This document shows, one piece after another, positions 1 to 9,010 of a DNA stretch of 64,000 nucleotides. A program made the translations under genes and the position numbers. The notes under the pieces were generated by a model. It did no database searches, was not told the DNA's origin, and was given only the letters and a program-made list of their open reading frames with translations. How positions within the stretch are numbered: position 1 is the stretch's first letter; the number at the start of each line of letters is the position of its first letter. This DNA is from Bacteroidota bacterium. Lineage in GTDB: Bacteria > Bacteroidota > Bacteroidia > NS11-12g > UBA955. Location: the NCBI GenBank assembly GCA_030834125.1, contig JAURFW010000007.1, positions 1-64,000 of the forward strand. The letters are read 5' to 3'.

Positions 1-705
1 GAATCCGATTTAAATAAAGGAATATATTTTGAAAGTAATATTCCACAAGGTTTTGGAGTAGGTTCTTCGGGTGCCTTAGTTGCGGGCCTTTATGCAAAAT
101 ATGCTTTAAATCCTATAACGGCAGATGATATCATGTTCGATGATAATCTTATTGAGTTAAAGCTGATTTTATCAGAAATGGAGAGCTATTTTCACGGCAA
201 AAGTTCAGGGTTAGATCCACTTATCTGTTATTTAAATTTACCAATTTTAATTAAAGGTAAAGGAGATTTAGATACTGTAGGTATGCCTGTTCAGAACATA
301 GAAGGAAAAGGGGGAATTTTTCTTATAAACTCCGGTACTCCTGGAAAAACTAAAGGTATGGTTGAGATTTTCCTGGAACGTCTGAAAGAAGAAGGTTTCA
401 GAAACATGGTTCGCACGGAATTAAAAAAATATAACGATAATGCGGTTAAGCATTTTCTTAAAGGGGAAACCAAGCCGTTGATTGAAAATGTTAAAGGAAT
501 TTCTCAGTTGTTTCTTAGTAATTTTCAACCTATGATTCCCAAGAAATTTGAAGAAATTTGGAAAAAAGGCCTTGAAACTAATGCCTATTACTTAAAGTTG
601 TGCGGTAGCGGTGGCGGAGGTTTTCTACTTGGTTTTGCGGAAGATATAGACAAAGCAAGAGCCATGCTTAGTGAATATGAATTGCAGGTGATTTACAAAA
701 TTTAG
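1..705 (+). CDS. GHMP kinase, probably mevalonate kinase (5' end cut by window edge)
   Basis: Frame 1 is open from the first base, so the true start lies outside the window. The visible 234 residues contain the GHMP ATP-binding motif (GFGVGSSGALVAG, about residues 18-30 of the fragment) and near the C terminus the glycine-rich GHMP motif CGSGGGGFLLGF. These identify a small-molecule kinase of the galactokinase/homoserine/mevalonate/phosphomevalonate superfamily. Mevalonate kinase is favoured because the next gene, starting one base after the stop, is a UbiA-type prenyltransferase, and Flavobacteriia make isoprenoids by the mevalonate route. Substrate cannot be proved from the fragment; another GHMP kinase remains possible. 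Confidence 0.82.
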   Translation, partial: ESDLNKGIYFESNIPQGFGVGSSGALVAGLYAKYALNPITADDIMFDDNLIELKLILSEMESYFHGKSSGLDPLICYLNLPILIKGKGDLDTVGMPVQNIEGKGGIFLINSGTPGKTKGMVEIFLERLKEEGFRNMVRTELKKYNDNAVKHFLKGETKPLIENVKGISQLFLSNFQPMIPKKFEEIWKKGLETNAYYLKLCGSGGGGFLLGFAEDIDKARAMLSEYELQVIYKI

Positions 706-706
706 T

Positions 707-1648
707 ATGTCTCTTAAGCGAAGAAATCATACTATTCGTTTTCTATATTTTCTTGGCGTAATACGTTGGTATAATATCCTGTTAATTGCATTATCTCAAG
801 TAATATTATCTGCATATTTACATCAATTTTTATATGCGAAGATTTCCAAGAAGTTGGCCCTTTGGAATTTCTTAACAGACTCTACTCTGTTTGTAATGAT
901 ATTGGCTTCTGCATTTTCAATATCTGCCGCTTTTATTATTAATTACTTCTATGACCGAGATAAAGACTGGTTCAATCGATCTAGGCTAAATATTATGGCT
1001 AGAGCCGTTGGTACAAAACACCTTGCAAATTTGTATATATTGTTCAATATTCTAGGTTTATTTTTTGCTAGCCTCGCATCCTTCAAGATATTTATTTACT
1101 TTCTTGGTTTTCAATTTGTTGCTTGGTTTTATTCTCATAAAATTCAAAAAATACCATTTCTCCGTGAATTCACTTCTTCAATTTTAACATTGGCACCAAT
1201 TATCGCAGTTTGGATACACTTAGGTATGCCGTCTTCTTCAATGTGGGTGTTCTTCATTACGGCATTTTTAATTATCTTAACCAAAGATTTATTAAAGGAT
1301 ATTGGCGGGAATAGAGGAAATATTTTATTTGGCTATAAAACCGTAACTGTAATAGCCGGAAATAAGGGAACCAGATTTTTTAATCTCACGGCTACTTTGT
1401 TCGTGCTATTATTCTTTATTTGGACTTATTCCCATTGGAATTATCCTGATATAGACGTAATTCATTTGTCATTTGTGAGTATAACAGCAATTCTAATCAA
1501 TAACTCCATACATGTTTATTTCGGGGAGCGTTTTCTGAAAAATGCTACTCGAATACAAAAAACCATATTGTTGTTTCATATTTGGGGACTTGTTTTAATT
1601 ATTGCATATCGATATTACTTTGAAGTTATTTCTTTCTTGCGGGTTTGA
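707..1648 (+). CDS. UbiA-family prenyltransferase, geranylgeranylglycerol-phosphate geranylgeranyltransferase-like
   Basis: A 313-residue integral membrane protein with about eight hydrophobic segments. It carries both Asp-rich signatures of UbiA enzymes: NYFYDRDKD at about 79-87 and KDLLKDIGGNRGN at about 193-205, which bind Mg2+ and the prenyl diphosphate. The family moves a polyprenyl group onto an acceptor such as a quinone head group, heme or glycerol phosphate. Flavobacterial homologues beside mevalonate kinase are often annotated as geranylgeranylglycerol-phosphate geranylgeranyltransferase, but the acceptor is not readable here. It starts one base after the GHMP kinase stop, so the two are probably cotranscribed. 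Confidence 0.78.
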   Translation: MSLKRRNHTIRFLYFLGVIRWYNILLIALSQVILSAYLHQFLYAKISKKLALWNFLTDSTLFVMILASAFSISAAFIINYFYDRDKDWFNRSRLNIMARAVGTKHLANLYILFNILGLFFASLASFKIFIYFLGFQFVAWFYSHKIQKIPFLREFTSSILTLAPIIAVWIHLGMPSSSMWVFFITAFLIILTKDLLKDIGGNRGNILFGYKTVTVIAGNKGTRFFNLTATLFVLLFFIWTYSHWNYPDIDVIHLSFVSITAILINNSIHVYFGERFLKNATRIQKTILLFHIWGLVLIIAYRYYFEVISFLRV

Positions 1649-1679
1649 TTTCGTAAATTCGAATTCGAGATTTTAAGTT

Positions 1680-4142
1680 GTGTCCGAAAGAATAACACTA
1701 TTTGCTGAGGTAGTATTACCCATCCCACTTCCACGAGTATATACATATAGAATTCCGTATGAATGGAATGACGATATTGTAGTGGGAATGCGTGTGATTG
1801 TTCCCTTTGGTTCTAAAAGGTTGTATTCAGGAATTATTTGGAGTATCTCTGAGACCCCGCCAGAAGGGTATCAAGCAAATTATGTTATTGAAATTTTAGA
1901 TGATGGCCCCATTGTTACCATGCAACAAATGGAATTTTGGAAATGGATTTCAACTTATTATATGTGCTTTTTAGGAGATGTAATGACCGTGGCACTTCCT
2001 TCAGGTTACAGAGTTCAATCAACCACTCAGGTATTGCTTCATGAGAATTGTAATATTGATGAATTAGAAGAAATTGAATTTGATAAGAGAGAAAAGGAGA
2101 TTGTAGACTGCATCATTGCTGAAAAAGTGACTTCAGTGGAGAAGTTGCAGCAAATTATTAATCAAAAAAATATCCTAAAATATATTAAATCACTATACAT
2201 CAAAGGGGTGATTTCAATGTATGAGGATGTAAAAGAGAACTATAAACCTAAAATTGTAGAATACGTTTCGTTAACTTCAATTTGGCAAATTAATGAAAGT
2301 GCCAATGAAATGTTGGATTCAGTAGAGCGCAAATCCCCAAAGCAATTTGAAGTTTTAATGCGTCTTTTAGGCTCAAACACTAGGCAAGTTGAGTTAAAGC
2401 CCTTTTTATCACAAAATAATATTAACAGAACGGTTGTAAAAGCTCTTGAAAAAAAAGAATGGCTGAAAATTGAGAAAATTAAAGAGCGGCATTTAACTGT
2501 GGAATATGGATCTCATAAGGAGATTGAATTTACTTCGCACCAAAAAATAGCAATTGACGAAGTACAAAGTGCTTTTTTAAAGCATCAACAGGTTTTGCTG
2601 CATGGCGAAACGGGTTCGGGTAAAACTATTATCTATTTGGAGTTTGTAAAAAAAACTTTATTAGAGGGAAAACAAGTTCTTTATTTGGTGCCCGAAGTTG
2701 CACTTACTGAAAATCTCGTAGAAAGGATAAGGAATGCGATTGAGACGGAAATAGGGGTGTGGCATCACTACTATTCACAGCATGAGCGAACAGAATTGTA
2801 TCAAATGGTTAAGAATTTAGAAGTACAGTTCATAATTGGAACTCGTACTTCAATTTTTCTTCCGTTCGCAGAATTGGGTTTAGTGGTTATTGATGAAGAA
2901 CATGAATCCTCCTTTAAACAGTTTGAGAAACGTCCACTGTTTAATGGTCGAGATGCTGCATTGTATTTAGCTCGTCAATGGGATGCAAAGGTATTGCTAG
3001 GTAGCGCTACTCCAAGCTATGAATTAATGAATCGATGCGATAGCGAGCAGATGGGGTATGTTAAACTTTCTCAGCGTTTTGATGACAGAAAACCTTGTGA
3101 ATGGGAGTTGTTAAATCTTAAAGAATTAAAGTCTCAGAATCGGTATGATGGAATATTTTCAGACCCAGCTAAAGAGGAAATTAAAAATGCCATCAATCAA
3201 AGAAAAAAGGTAATAGTTTATCATAACAGGAAGGGATACTCGCCATATTACCAATGTAATTTGTGTGGCTACGTGACCCAATGTCAGCATTGCGATATTG
3301 CTTTAACATATTACAAAAGTTCAAATAAACAGCGTTGTAATTATTGCGGATTTAATCAAAATATACCTCCCGTTTGCCCAGGTTGTGGTGGAAATCATTT
3401 TGAACTTAAGGGTACGGGTACTGAAAAAATTGTTGAGGAATTACAGCTTCAATTCCCAGAAGCATTGATTGCTCGATTTGATCAGCAAAGTATTAGAAAA
3501 CGAAAAGATTTTCAGCAAATATTGAACGACTTTAATTTTGGTAAAACTAATATCTTAGTTGGAACTCAATTACTATCTAAAGGAATAGACTTTAATGATA
3601 TTCCGTTAATCGTTGTACCGGAAGCCGATATGTCGTTAAATATTCCCGACTTTAGATCACAAGAAAAGGCATTTCAGCAGTTTTATCAGTTGTCGGGAAG
3701 GGCAGGTCGTGGCAATAATCAAGGTAAAATAATAATTCAAACCTACAGGACTCAACATCCACTTTTTCTTGCCTTGATAAATTCTGAATATGAAGAATTA
3801 AGACAATCTGAACTTGATTCAAGAAATGAATTCTATTATCCACCATATGGAAGATTAATTGAAATTTCTGTGCGCCATAAAGATGAAGGGGTAACCGCAC
3901 AGGCTGCTATGATCCTAAATAATTTATTGCGAATTCATGTAAACGATTATTTATTGGGACCAAATGTGCCTAATGTGTCTCGAGTTAAAGGAATGTATAT
4001 TCAACAATTTCTGTTGAAATTACCCAATTCAATAGGTAAGTTGAGTCAAATAAAGCAGTATTTACATAACTGCAAGCAACAGTTAGTAAATGAATCTGGA
4101 ATGAATGGTGTTTGGGTAGATTTTAATGTAGACCCAAACTAA
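1680..4142 (+). CDS. priA: Primosomal protein N' (replication restart helicase PriA)
   Basis: An 820-residue superfamily 2 helicase that reloads the replisome at stalled forks. Walker A (GETGSGKT, about 309-316) and a DEEH box (about 405-408) mark the ATPase. Between the helicase lobes, about 526-575, lie the CxxC pairs of the two-zinc domain that is diagnostic of PriA (CNLCGY, CQHC, CNYCGF, CPGC). The N-terminal DNA-binding domain is complete (FAEVVLPIPLPRVYTY). The start codon is GTG; no ATG lies upstream in frame before the previous gene. Length is within the usual PriA range. Confidence 0.96.
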   Translation: MSERITLFAEVVLPIPLPRVYTYRIPYEWNDDIVVGMRVIVPFGSKRLYSGIIWSISETPPEGYQANYVIEILDDGPIVTMQQMEFWKWISTYYMCFLGDVMTVALPSGYRVQSTTQVLLHENCNIDELEEIEFDKREKEIVDCIIAEKVTSVEKLQQIINQKNILKYIKSLYIKGVISMYEDVKENYKPKIVEYVSLTSIWQINESANEMLDSVERKSPKQFEVLMRLLGSNTRQVELKPFLSQNNINRTVVKALEKKEWLKIEKIKERHLTVEYGSHKEIEFTSHQKIAIDEVQSAFLKHQQVLLHGETGSGKTIIYLEFVKKTLLEGKQVLYLVPEVALTENLVERIRNAIETEIGVWHHYYSQHERTELYQMVKNLEVQFIIGTRTSIFLPFAELGLVVIDEEHESSFKQFEKRPLFNGRDAALYLARQWDAKVLLGSATPSYELMNRCDSEQMGYVKLSQRFDDRKPCEWELLNLKELKSQNRYDGIFSDPAKEEIKNAINQRKKVIVYHNRKGYSPYYQCNLCGYVTQCQHCDIALTYYKSSNKQRCNYCGFNQNIPPVCPGCGGNHFELKGTGTEKIVEELQLQFPEALIARFDQQSIRKRKDFQQILNDFNFGKTNILVGTQLLSKGIDFNDIPLIVVPEADMSLNIPDFRSQEKAFQQFYQLSGRAGRGNNQGKIIIQTYRTQHPLFLALINSEYEELRQSELDSRNEFYYPPYGRLIEISVRHKDEGVTAQAAMILNNLLRIHVNDYLLGPNVPNVSRVKGMYIQQFLLKLPNSIGKLSQIKQYLHNCKQQLVNESGMNGVWVDFNVDPN

Positions 4143-4171
4143 TGTCATACTTTTACTAAAATTAATTTATT

Positions 4172-4179
4172 TAAATTTG
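4172..4179 (+). promoter_or_regulatory. Candidate -7 box for hppD
   Basis: TAAATTTG matches the Bacteroidota -7 consensus TAnnTTTG exactly and ends 4 bases before the hppD ATG, so the transcript would start at or next to the start codon. No clear -33 TTTG is present; a TTTT lies about 17 bases upstream. Confidence 0.4.
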
Positions 4180-4183
4180 AAAC

Positions 4184-5308
4184 ATGCAAAGGGAAGTTTT
4201 GGAAAAGAATACTGAAGTCGTGGACTTCTTGCCATTAAATGGTACTCATCATATTGAGTTTTACGTAGGAAATGCGAAACAAAGTGCCTATTACTATCAG
4301 CAAGCATGGGGCTATAAATTAGTGGCATATTCAGGACCAGAAACTGGAGTAAGAGACCGCGCGAGCTATGTGTTGGAGCAGCAAAAAATCAGATTAGTAT
4401 TAACGACATCACTTGTTGAAGGTTCTGAAATTAGTGATCACCATAAAAAGCATGGAGATGGTGTTAAGTTTTTATCTTTATGGGTTGATGATGCTACCAA
4501 AAGTTTTGAAGAAACTGTAAAAAGAGGTGCTAAACCATACATGGAGCCAACAAAAATTGAAGATCAGAATGGTTATGTAATTGTTTCTGCCATTCATACT
4601 TATGGTGAAACTATTCATAAATTCATTGAGCGTAAAAATTATAATGGTCCCTTTTTACCTGGCTTTGCAAAACCAGCATTTGCAATGGATGTTAAGCCTG
4701 TTGGTCTTAGATATGTAGATCATTGTGTAGGTAATGTGGGATGGGGTGAGATGAATACTTGGGTTAAGTTTTATGAAGATGTTATGGGCTTCAAATTATT
4801 ACTTACTTTCGACGATAAAGATATAAGCACAGAGTATTCCGCGTTGATGTCGAAGGTGGTGAGCAATGGTAATGGTTATATCAAGTTCCCAATTAATGAG
4901 CCAGCCGAAGGAAAGAAGAAGTCTCAGATTGAAGAATATATTGATTTTTACAATGGATCTGGGGTTCAGCATATTGCAATTGAGGTTGAAAATATTATTG
5001 AAACAGTAGGGGAATTGAGAAATAGAGGTATAGAATTTTTATATGTTCCAGATACCTACTACGATGATGTTTTAGATAGAGTTGGAGAGATTGAAGAAAA
5101 TCTTGAAGATCTTAAGAGACTTAATATTTTGGTTGATAGAGATCCCGACGGATATTTACTTCAGATCTTTACCAAGCCTGTAGAAGATAGACCGACTTTA
5201 TTCTATGAAATCATTCAAAGAAAAGGAGCACAAAGCTTTGGTAAAGGAAATTTCAAAGCTCTATTCGAAAGTATAGAAAGAGAGCAAGAAATTAGAGGTA
5301 ATTTGTAA
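4184..5308 (+). CDS. hppD: 4-hydroxyphenylpyruvate dioxygenase
   Basis: A 374-residue vicinal-oxygen-chelate dioxygenase converting 4-hydroxyphenylpyruvate to homogentisate in tyrosine catabolism. The three Fe(II) ligands of the family are visible: His180 (YVDHCVGNV), His263 (VQHIAIEV) and Glu342 (TLFYEIIQRKG). The C-terminal GAQSFGKGNFKALFESIEREQ helix that closes the active site is intact. Both VOC repeats are present (about 20-150 and 175-340). It stands alone with its own promoter box; homogentisate dioxygenase is not in the window. A strong terminator hairpin follows. Confidence 0.97.
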   Translation: MQREVLEKNTEVVDFLPLNGTHHIEFYVGNAKQSAYYYQQAWGYKLVAYSGPETGVRDRASYVLEQQKIRLVLTTSLVEGSEISDHHKKHGDGVKFLSLWVDDATKSFEETVKRGAKPYMEPTKIEDQNGYVIVSAIHTYGETIHKFIERKNYNGPFLPGFAKPAFAMDVKPVGLRYVDHCVGNVGWGEMNTWVKFYEDVMGFKLLLTFDDKDISTEYSALMSKVVSNGNGYIKFPINEPAEGKKKSQIEEYIDFYNGSGVQHIAIEVENIIETVGELRNRGIEFLYVPDTYYDDVLDRVGEIEENLEDLKRLNILVDRDPDGYLLQIFTKPVEDRPTLFYEIIQRKGAQSFGKGNFKALFESIEREQEIRGNL

Positions 5309-5329
5309 TCGAAATTGAAAATAATATTA

Positions 5330-5362
5330 AAAACGGGAGGATATACCCTCCCATTTTTATTT
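5330..5362. terminator. Bidirectional terminator between hppD and the M3 peptidase gene
   Basis: GGGAGG (5335-5340) pairs with CCTCCC (5347-5352) around a 6-base loop. The stem is flanked by A-rich sequence on the left and ATTTTTATTT on the right, so it can end transcription from both convergent genes. The right side overlaps the stop codon region of the minus-strand gene. Confidence 0.85.
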
Positions 5363-7045
5363 CTCCCACTGAGACTCTACAAAGCTCATCAACTCTTGTA
5401 TGTATCTAGCTGAAAAGTCAAGTTTAACTCCGGCTTCTTCATAAATCTCTGGAATAGACTTCATATAGCCCAACTTCATAAAGTTCTTGTATTGATCTAA
5501 TGCCAATTGCGGATTATCACCAGTCATATAATTTTTCCAAATTCCAATTGCACCCAATTGTGCAATTCCGTATTCTATGTAATAAAAAGGAACTTCAAAT
5601 AAATGCAACTGTCTGTGCCACGTGTAATCCAACGCACTTTCTATTCCCGTATAATTAACCATTCCAGTTCCAAAACGCTGCTGTAACGATTTCCAATATT
5701 CTCTTCTTTCATCTCTTGTGTGGGTTGGATTTTCATAAATCCAATGTTGGAATGCATCAATAGTTGCAATCCATGGTAAAGTGCTAATTACGCCTTCTAA
5801 TTGCTCAGCAAGTGCTCTTTTCAAATCATCCCCCGAGAAAAACTCGTCCCATGCAGACATGCTCAATAATTCCATGCTCATAGATGCAAGTTCGGCAACT
5901 TCACTTGGTGTGTCTTTAAATGCATTTAAAGGCAATGGGGCCATTTGGAAACTGTGAATGGCATGACCTGCCTCGTGTAATAGAGTTTCTACATCACGCA
6001 AGTTACTAGTAGCGTTCATAAATATGAAGGGCATATTGGTCTGTGCTAATGGATAATTATATCCCCCTGGAGCTTTTCCAATTCTTGAATCAAGATCAAG
6101 TAATGAGTTTGACTCCATGGTTCTCAAGCAATCCCCAAAAAATGGATCCAACCTATCCAAAACCTTGATAGATTTAGCAAGTAAATCGGCGCCGTTTTCA
6201 AAGGGATGCAATGCTTCACGACCCAATGGATCAACTGCGGTATCCCATGGCTTTAAATCGTGTCCCATCAATTCTCGTCTGTGCTGCATGACCTTCTTCT
6301 GAATCGGAACTACGAATTTTTCTATCGAATTATGAAATTCTTTACAGTCTTCAACGTTGTAATCAAATCGTCCAAGACTCACAAATTTATAGTCTCTGTA
6401 ATTTTCAAAACCTGCATTAACAGCCATCTCATGGCGCTTTGCAACCATTTTGTCAAAGATGTCTTCTAAGGCGTCAACATCTTTTTTACGACGTTCCCAA
6501 ATTAAGTTCCAAATTTTCTCTCTATTTACGCGGTTTGGTGTGAGCAATATATTTGAAGCGCGCTGAAGTGTAATTGTTTCGCCTTCCCAAACAATAGTTT
6601 GCTTTCCCTGAATGGCTGAATATTCACTTGCTAATGTACTTAGTTCAGATTGGATACTGATGTTTTTCTCTCTGAATAAATCTACCGCACTGCGCAATGA
6701 CCTCAAATAAATAAAGTAAGCCTGATTATCCTCAAAAGATTTGCTGAATTTTGTATCAACGATTTTTATATTCAATTGATCCTCAATAGGAGCAACTTTA
6801 GGTTGAATCTCTTGCACAAATTCCAAGTATGATTTTTCAATCTCTTGGTCTTGAGTGTTACAAGTCATTTTAATGTATCTCCAAGCCATTTCCTCAGAAA
6901 CAGCGCTTTCCAAACGACTTACATCTTGGAAAAAAACTTCTAAATCTTCGTTAGAAGAAATTTCAATATCTAGAAGATTTTGGAAATAGGATATAATAAT
7001 GTCAGCATTCTTAGTATTAAGAATGTCCGGTAAAATAGATTTCAT
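5357..7045 (-). CDS. M3 family (PepF-like) oligoendopeptidase
   Basis: A 562-residue zinc metallopeptidase of family M3, which cuts short peptides in the cytoplasm. The catalytic motif is HEAGHAIHSF at about 355-364, and the third zinc ligand falls in the downstream helix LASMSMELLSM. No signal peptide is seen. Length and N-terminal helical bundle match M3B oligoendopeptidase F rather than the longer dipeptidyl carboxypeptidase group. It lies 5 bases after the DUF5606 gene and is probably cotranscribed with it. Confidence 0.92.
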   Translation of the reverse strand: MKSILPDILNTKNADIIISYFQNLLDIEISSNEDLEVFFQDVSRLESAVSEEMAWRYIKMTCNTQDQEIEKSYLEFVQEIQPKVAPIEDQLNIKIVDTKFSKSFEDNQAYFIYLRSLRSAVDLFREKNISIQSELSTLASEYSAIQGKQTIVWEGETITLQRASNILLTPNRVNREKIWNLIWERRKKDVDALEDIFDKMVAKRHEMAVNAGFENYRDYKFVSLGRFDYNVEDCKEFHNSIEKFVVPIQKKVMQHRRELMGHDLKPWDTAVDPLGREALHPFENGADLLAKSIKVLDRLDPFFGDCLRTMESNSLLDLDSRIGKAPGGYNYPLAQTNMPFIFMNATSNLRDVETLLHEAGHAIHSFQMAPLPLNAFKDTPSEVAELASMSMELLSMSAWDEFFSGDDLKRALAEQLEGVISTLPWIATIDAFQHWIYENPTHTRDERREYWKSLQQRFGTGMVNYTGIESALDYTWHRQLHLFEVPFYYIEYGIAQLGAIGIWKNYMTGDNPQLALDQYKNFMKLGYMKSIPEIYEEAGVKLDFSARYIQELMSFVESQWEK

Positions 7046-7050
7046 GAATA

Positions 7051-7587
7051 TTAGCTTCCCATTTTTCTTGGAGCAGAAGGTTTACTCTTCGCTCCAGAAA
7101 CAGTTTTTGCTTGTTTTGTATTCTTTGCGGCTGTTATTTTCTTTGGTTTCTCCTCAGATTTAGCCGTTTTTACATCTCCACCCTCTACAACTTCCTCATC
7201 TACTGCGTCAAAATCAAGAGTATCTTTTAATAAGTGATACCAACTGATTAGTTTATTTATATCAGACGGATAAACTCTTTCTCTGTCAAACTTTGGTAAT
7301 ACGCTACCCAAGAAATCGCGAGCCGCATCGTTATCAATTTTAGCAACTGGAATGGCATTTCCAGCTTCCTCATGACTTTTTATGTTTTTTAATACTTCTA
7401 ATAATTTTACTTCACCTTCTTCCTCATAGATAGAGATGTCAGATAAAATACTAACTTTTTGTCTTAGGTTAGTAGAAAACTTCTTACCATCTGCAAGTGA
7501 TTCTAAAATCAAGCCGTTTTTATTCTGGCCAAGAATTTTATGTATACCAGGCAATCCGGATACAGAGACTACATCTTTCAATTCCAT
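7051..7587 (-). CDS. DUF5606 family protein
   Basis: A 178-residue protein. The N-terminal ~70 residues (MELKDVVSVSGLPGIHKI...) match the DUF5606 family found in Bacteroidota, a small beta-rich domain. The last ~50 residues are low-complexity, Lys/Ala/Ser-rich and basic (KITAAKNTKQAKT), which may bind nucleic acid or be disordered. Function is unknown. It precedes the oligoendopeptidase gene by 5 bases. Confidence 0.82.
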   Translation of the reverse strand: MELKDVVSVSGLPGIHKILGQNKNGLILESLADGKKFSTNLRQKVSILSDISIYEEEGEVKLLEVLKNIKSHEEAGNAIPVAKIDNDAARDFLGSVLPKFDRERVYPSDINKLISWYHLLKDTLDFDAVDEEVVEGGDVKTAKSEEKPKKITAAKNTKQAKTVSGAKSKPSAPRKMGS

Positions 7588-7594
7588 AGAGTCG

Positions 7595-7626
7595 CAAATT
7601 TCAAGAAACCTAGCAACTTTAACAAA
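7595..7626 (-). promoter_or_regulatory. Candidate promoter for the DUF5606 - oligoendopeptidase unit
   Basis: On the minus strand, a TTTG -33 element (7623-7626) is separated by 20 bases from GAAATTTG (7595-7602), one mismatch from TAnnTTTG. The box ends 7 bases before the DUF5606 ATG, which predicts a transcript with almost no leader. Confidence 0.4.
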
Positions 7627-7633
7627 TGTAAGT

Positions 7634-7987
7634 TTATCCCTTGTAGTATTTTCTTGTTTGAACCTTTTGAAAAATCCTTAATAATATAGCTTTAGCCATA
7701 TTTTCATCGGTATCTCCACCCATCTGTTGTACGAATTTATACTGTTTAGACGTTAGGTCAACGCGGTACACGATTTTCATCCACTTTGAGTGATGTTCTG
7801 AACGTATTTTTTGAACGAAATTAGTAAGCTCGGTTAAAAAATCTTCAAGCTTAAGATATGAATCCTTATCAAACGTAAATCCACCTAGCCCGAGATCCTT
7901 TTCTATTTGAAATTTCACATCCTCCAAATACAAATTTCCTTTTATCATAGTATCGAAAAGAGTTATGTCGGCCCCATTTTCTGTCAT
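7634..7987 (-). CDS. Conserved-looking small protein, function unknown
   Basis: A 117-residue predicted soluble protein with no signal peptide. It is rich in charged residues and looks alpha/beta (central segment EHHSKWMKIVYRVDLTSKQY, then a basic C terminus RKYYKG). I recognise no domain. It lies upstream of DUF5606 on the same strand with a 46-base gap that holds a candidate promoter for the next genes. It is divergent from hldD with 57 bases between start codons. Codon use resembles its neighbours, which supports a real gene. Confidence 0.65.
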   Translation of the reverse strand: MTENGADITLFDTMIKGNLYLEDVKFQIEKDLGLGGFTFDKDSYLKLEDFLTELTNFVQKIRSEHHSKWMKIVYRVDLTSKQYKFVQQMGGDTDENMAKAILLRIFQKVQTRKYYKG

Positions 7988-8031
7988 ATTGCGAAGTTAG
8001 TATTTTCCTCTAGTGTTTAAATTGTAATACT

Positions 8032-8039
8032 TATTTTTG
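8032..8039 (+). promoter_or_regulatory. Candidate -7 box for the hldD-like gene
   Basis: TATTTTTG is an exact TAnnTTTG match, ending 5 bases before the ATG at 8045. No TTG at the right distance upstream is convincing, so this rests on the -7 box alone. Confidence 0.4.
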
Positions 8040-8044
8040 CTTTT

Positions 8045-9010
8045 ATGATAGTTGTCACTGGCGCATTTGGTTTTATTGGTTCTGCGTTATTAGCGGAACT
8101 TCAAAATATAGGTTACGGTAGCCTGGTTGCAGTTGACGACTTTTCAGTTGAAAGTAAGAAATACACTTTAGAAAACATAAAAACCCTTCTCCGTATTAAT
8201 CGTGAAGACTTTCACTTTTGGTTAGAAAAAAATCAAAAAGAGGTACAAATAGTTTTTCATATTGGTGCTAGAACGCGAACTGATGAGTTTAATTGGGATA
8301 ATTTAAATCTTCTTAATGTTCACTACACAAAAAAGATTTGGCAGTTATGCACTGATTATTCTATTCCACTGATTTACGCATCTTCCGCAGCAACTTATGG
8401 AGATGGGAAATTAGGATTTTCCGATAAACATGAGATGATATCAGGACTAAAGCCGTTAAATCCATATGGAGAGAGTAAACAGCAGATTGATGAGTGGATT
8501 TTACAACAATCCAAAACACCACCATTTTGGGCTGGTTTTAAATTTTTTAATGTCTTCGGGCCAAATGAATATCATAAAGGGCGCATGGCCAGTGTTGTTT
8601 TTCATGCATTTAATCAAATCAACGAAACAAAAAAAGTAAAGCTATTTAAAAGTTATAATTCTAAATATACAGATGGTGGTCAATTAAGAGACTTCGTTTA
8701 TATTAAAGATGTAGTTTCTGTATTGATTTACTTCATGGAGAATAGGAAACACAGTGGAATATATAATTTAGGCTCTGGTACTGCTCGTACATTTGAGGAG
8801 CTAGCGGAAGGAGTTTTTAAAGCACTAAATATTCCTTCTAATATTGAATTTATAGACATGCCTGAAGACATTAGAGAGAATTATCAATATTACACTAAGG
8901 CGGAAATGGAAAAAATTATTGCCGCAGGATATACAAGAGCTTTTTGGTCTTTCAAACAGGCGATTTATGATTACGTAATTAACTATCTAATTAAAAGAGA
9001 GAGATATTGA
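8045..9010 (+). CDS. hldD: ADP-glyceromanno-heptose 6-epimerase-like NAD-dependent sugar epimerase
   Basis: A 321-residue extended short-chain dehydrogenase. The nucleotide-binding motif is GAFGFIG (6-12). The catalytic residues are Ser113/114 (YASSAATYG) and the Tyr141-x3-Lys145 pair (YGESK). The motif HIGARTRTDE and the FNVFGPNEYHKGRMASVVFH stretch are characteristic of HldD, which makes ADP-L-glycero-D-manno-heptose for the LPS inner core. A related UDP-sugar epimerase cannot be fully excluded. Its TGA stop overlaps the TTG start of the histidine kinase gene by 4 bases, so the two are translationally coupled. Confidence 0.88.
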   Translation: MIVVTGAFGFIGSALLAELQNIGYGSLVAVDDFSVESKKYTLENIKTLLRINREDFHFWLEKNQKEVQIVFHIGARTRTDEFNWDNLNLLNVHYTKKIWQLCTDYSIPLIYASSAATYGDGKLGFSDKHEMISGLKPLNPYGESKQQIDEWILQQSKTPPFWAGFKFFNVFGPNEYHKGRMASVVFHAFNQINETKKVKLFKSYNSKYTDGGQLRDFVYIKDVVSVLIYFMENRKHSGIYNLGSGTARTFEELAEGVFKALNIPSNIEFIDMPEDIRENYQYYTKAEMEKIIAAGYTRAFWSFKQAIYDYVINYLIKRERY

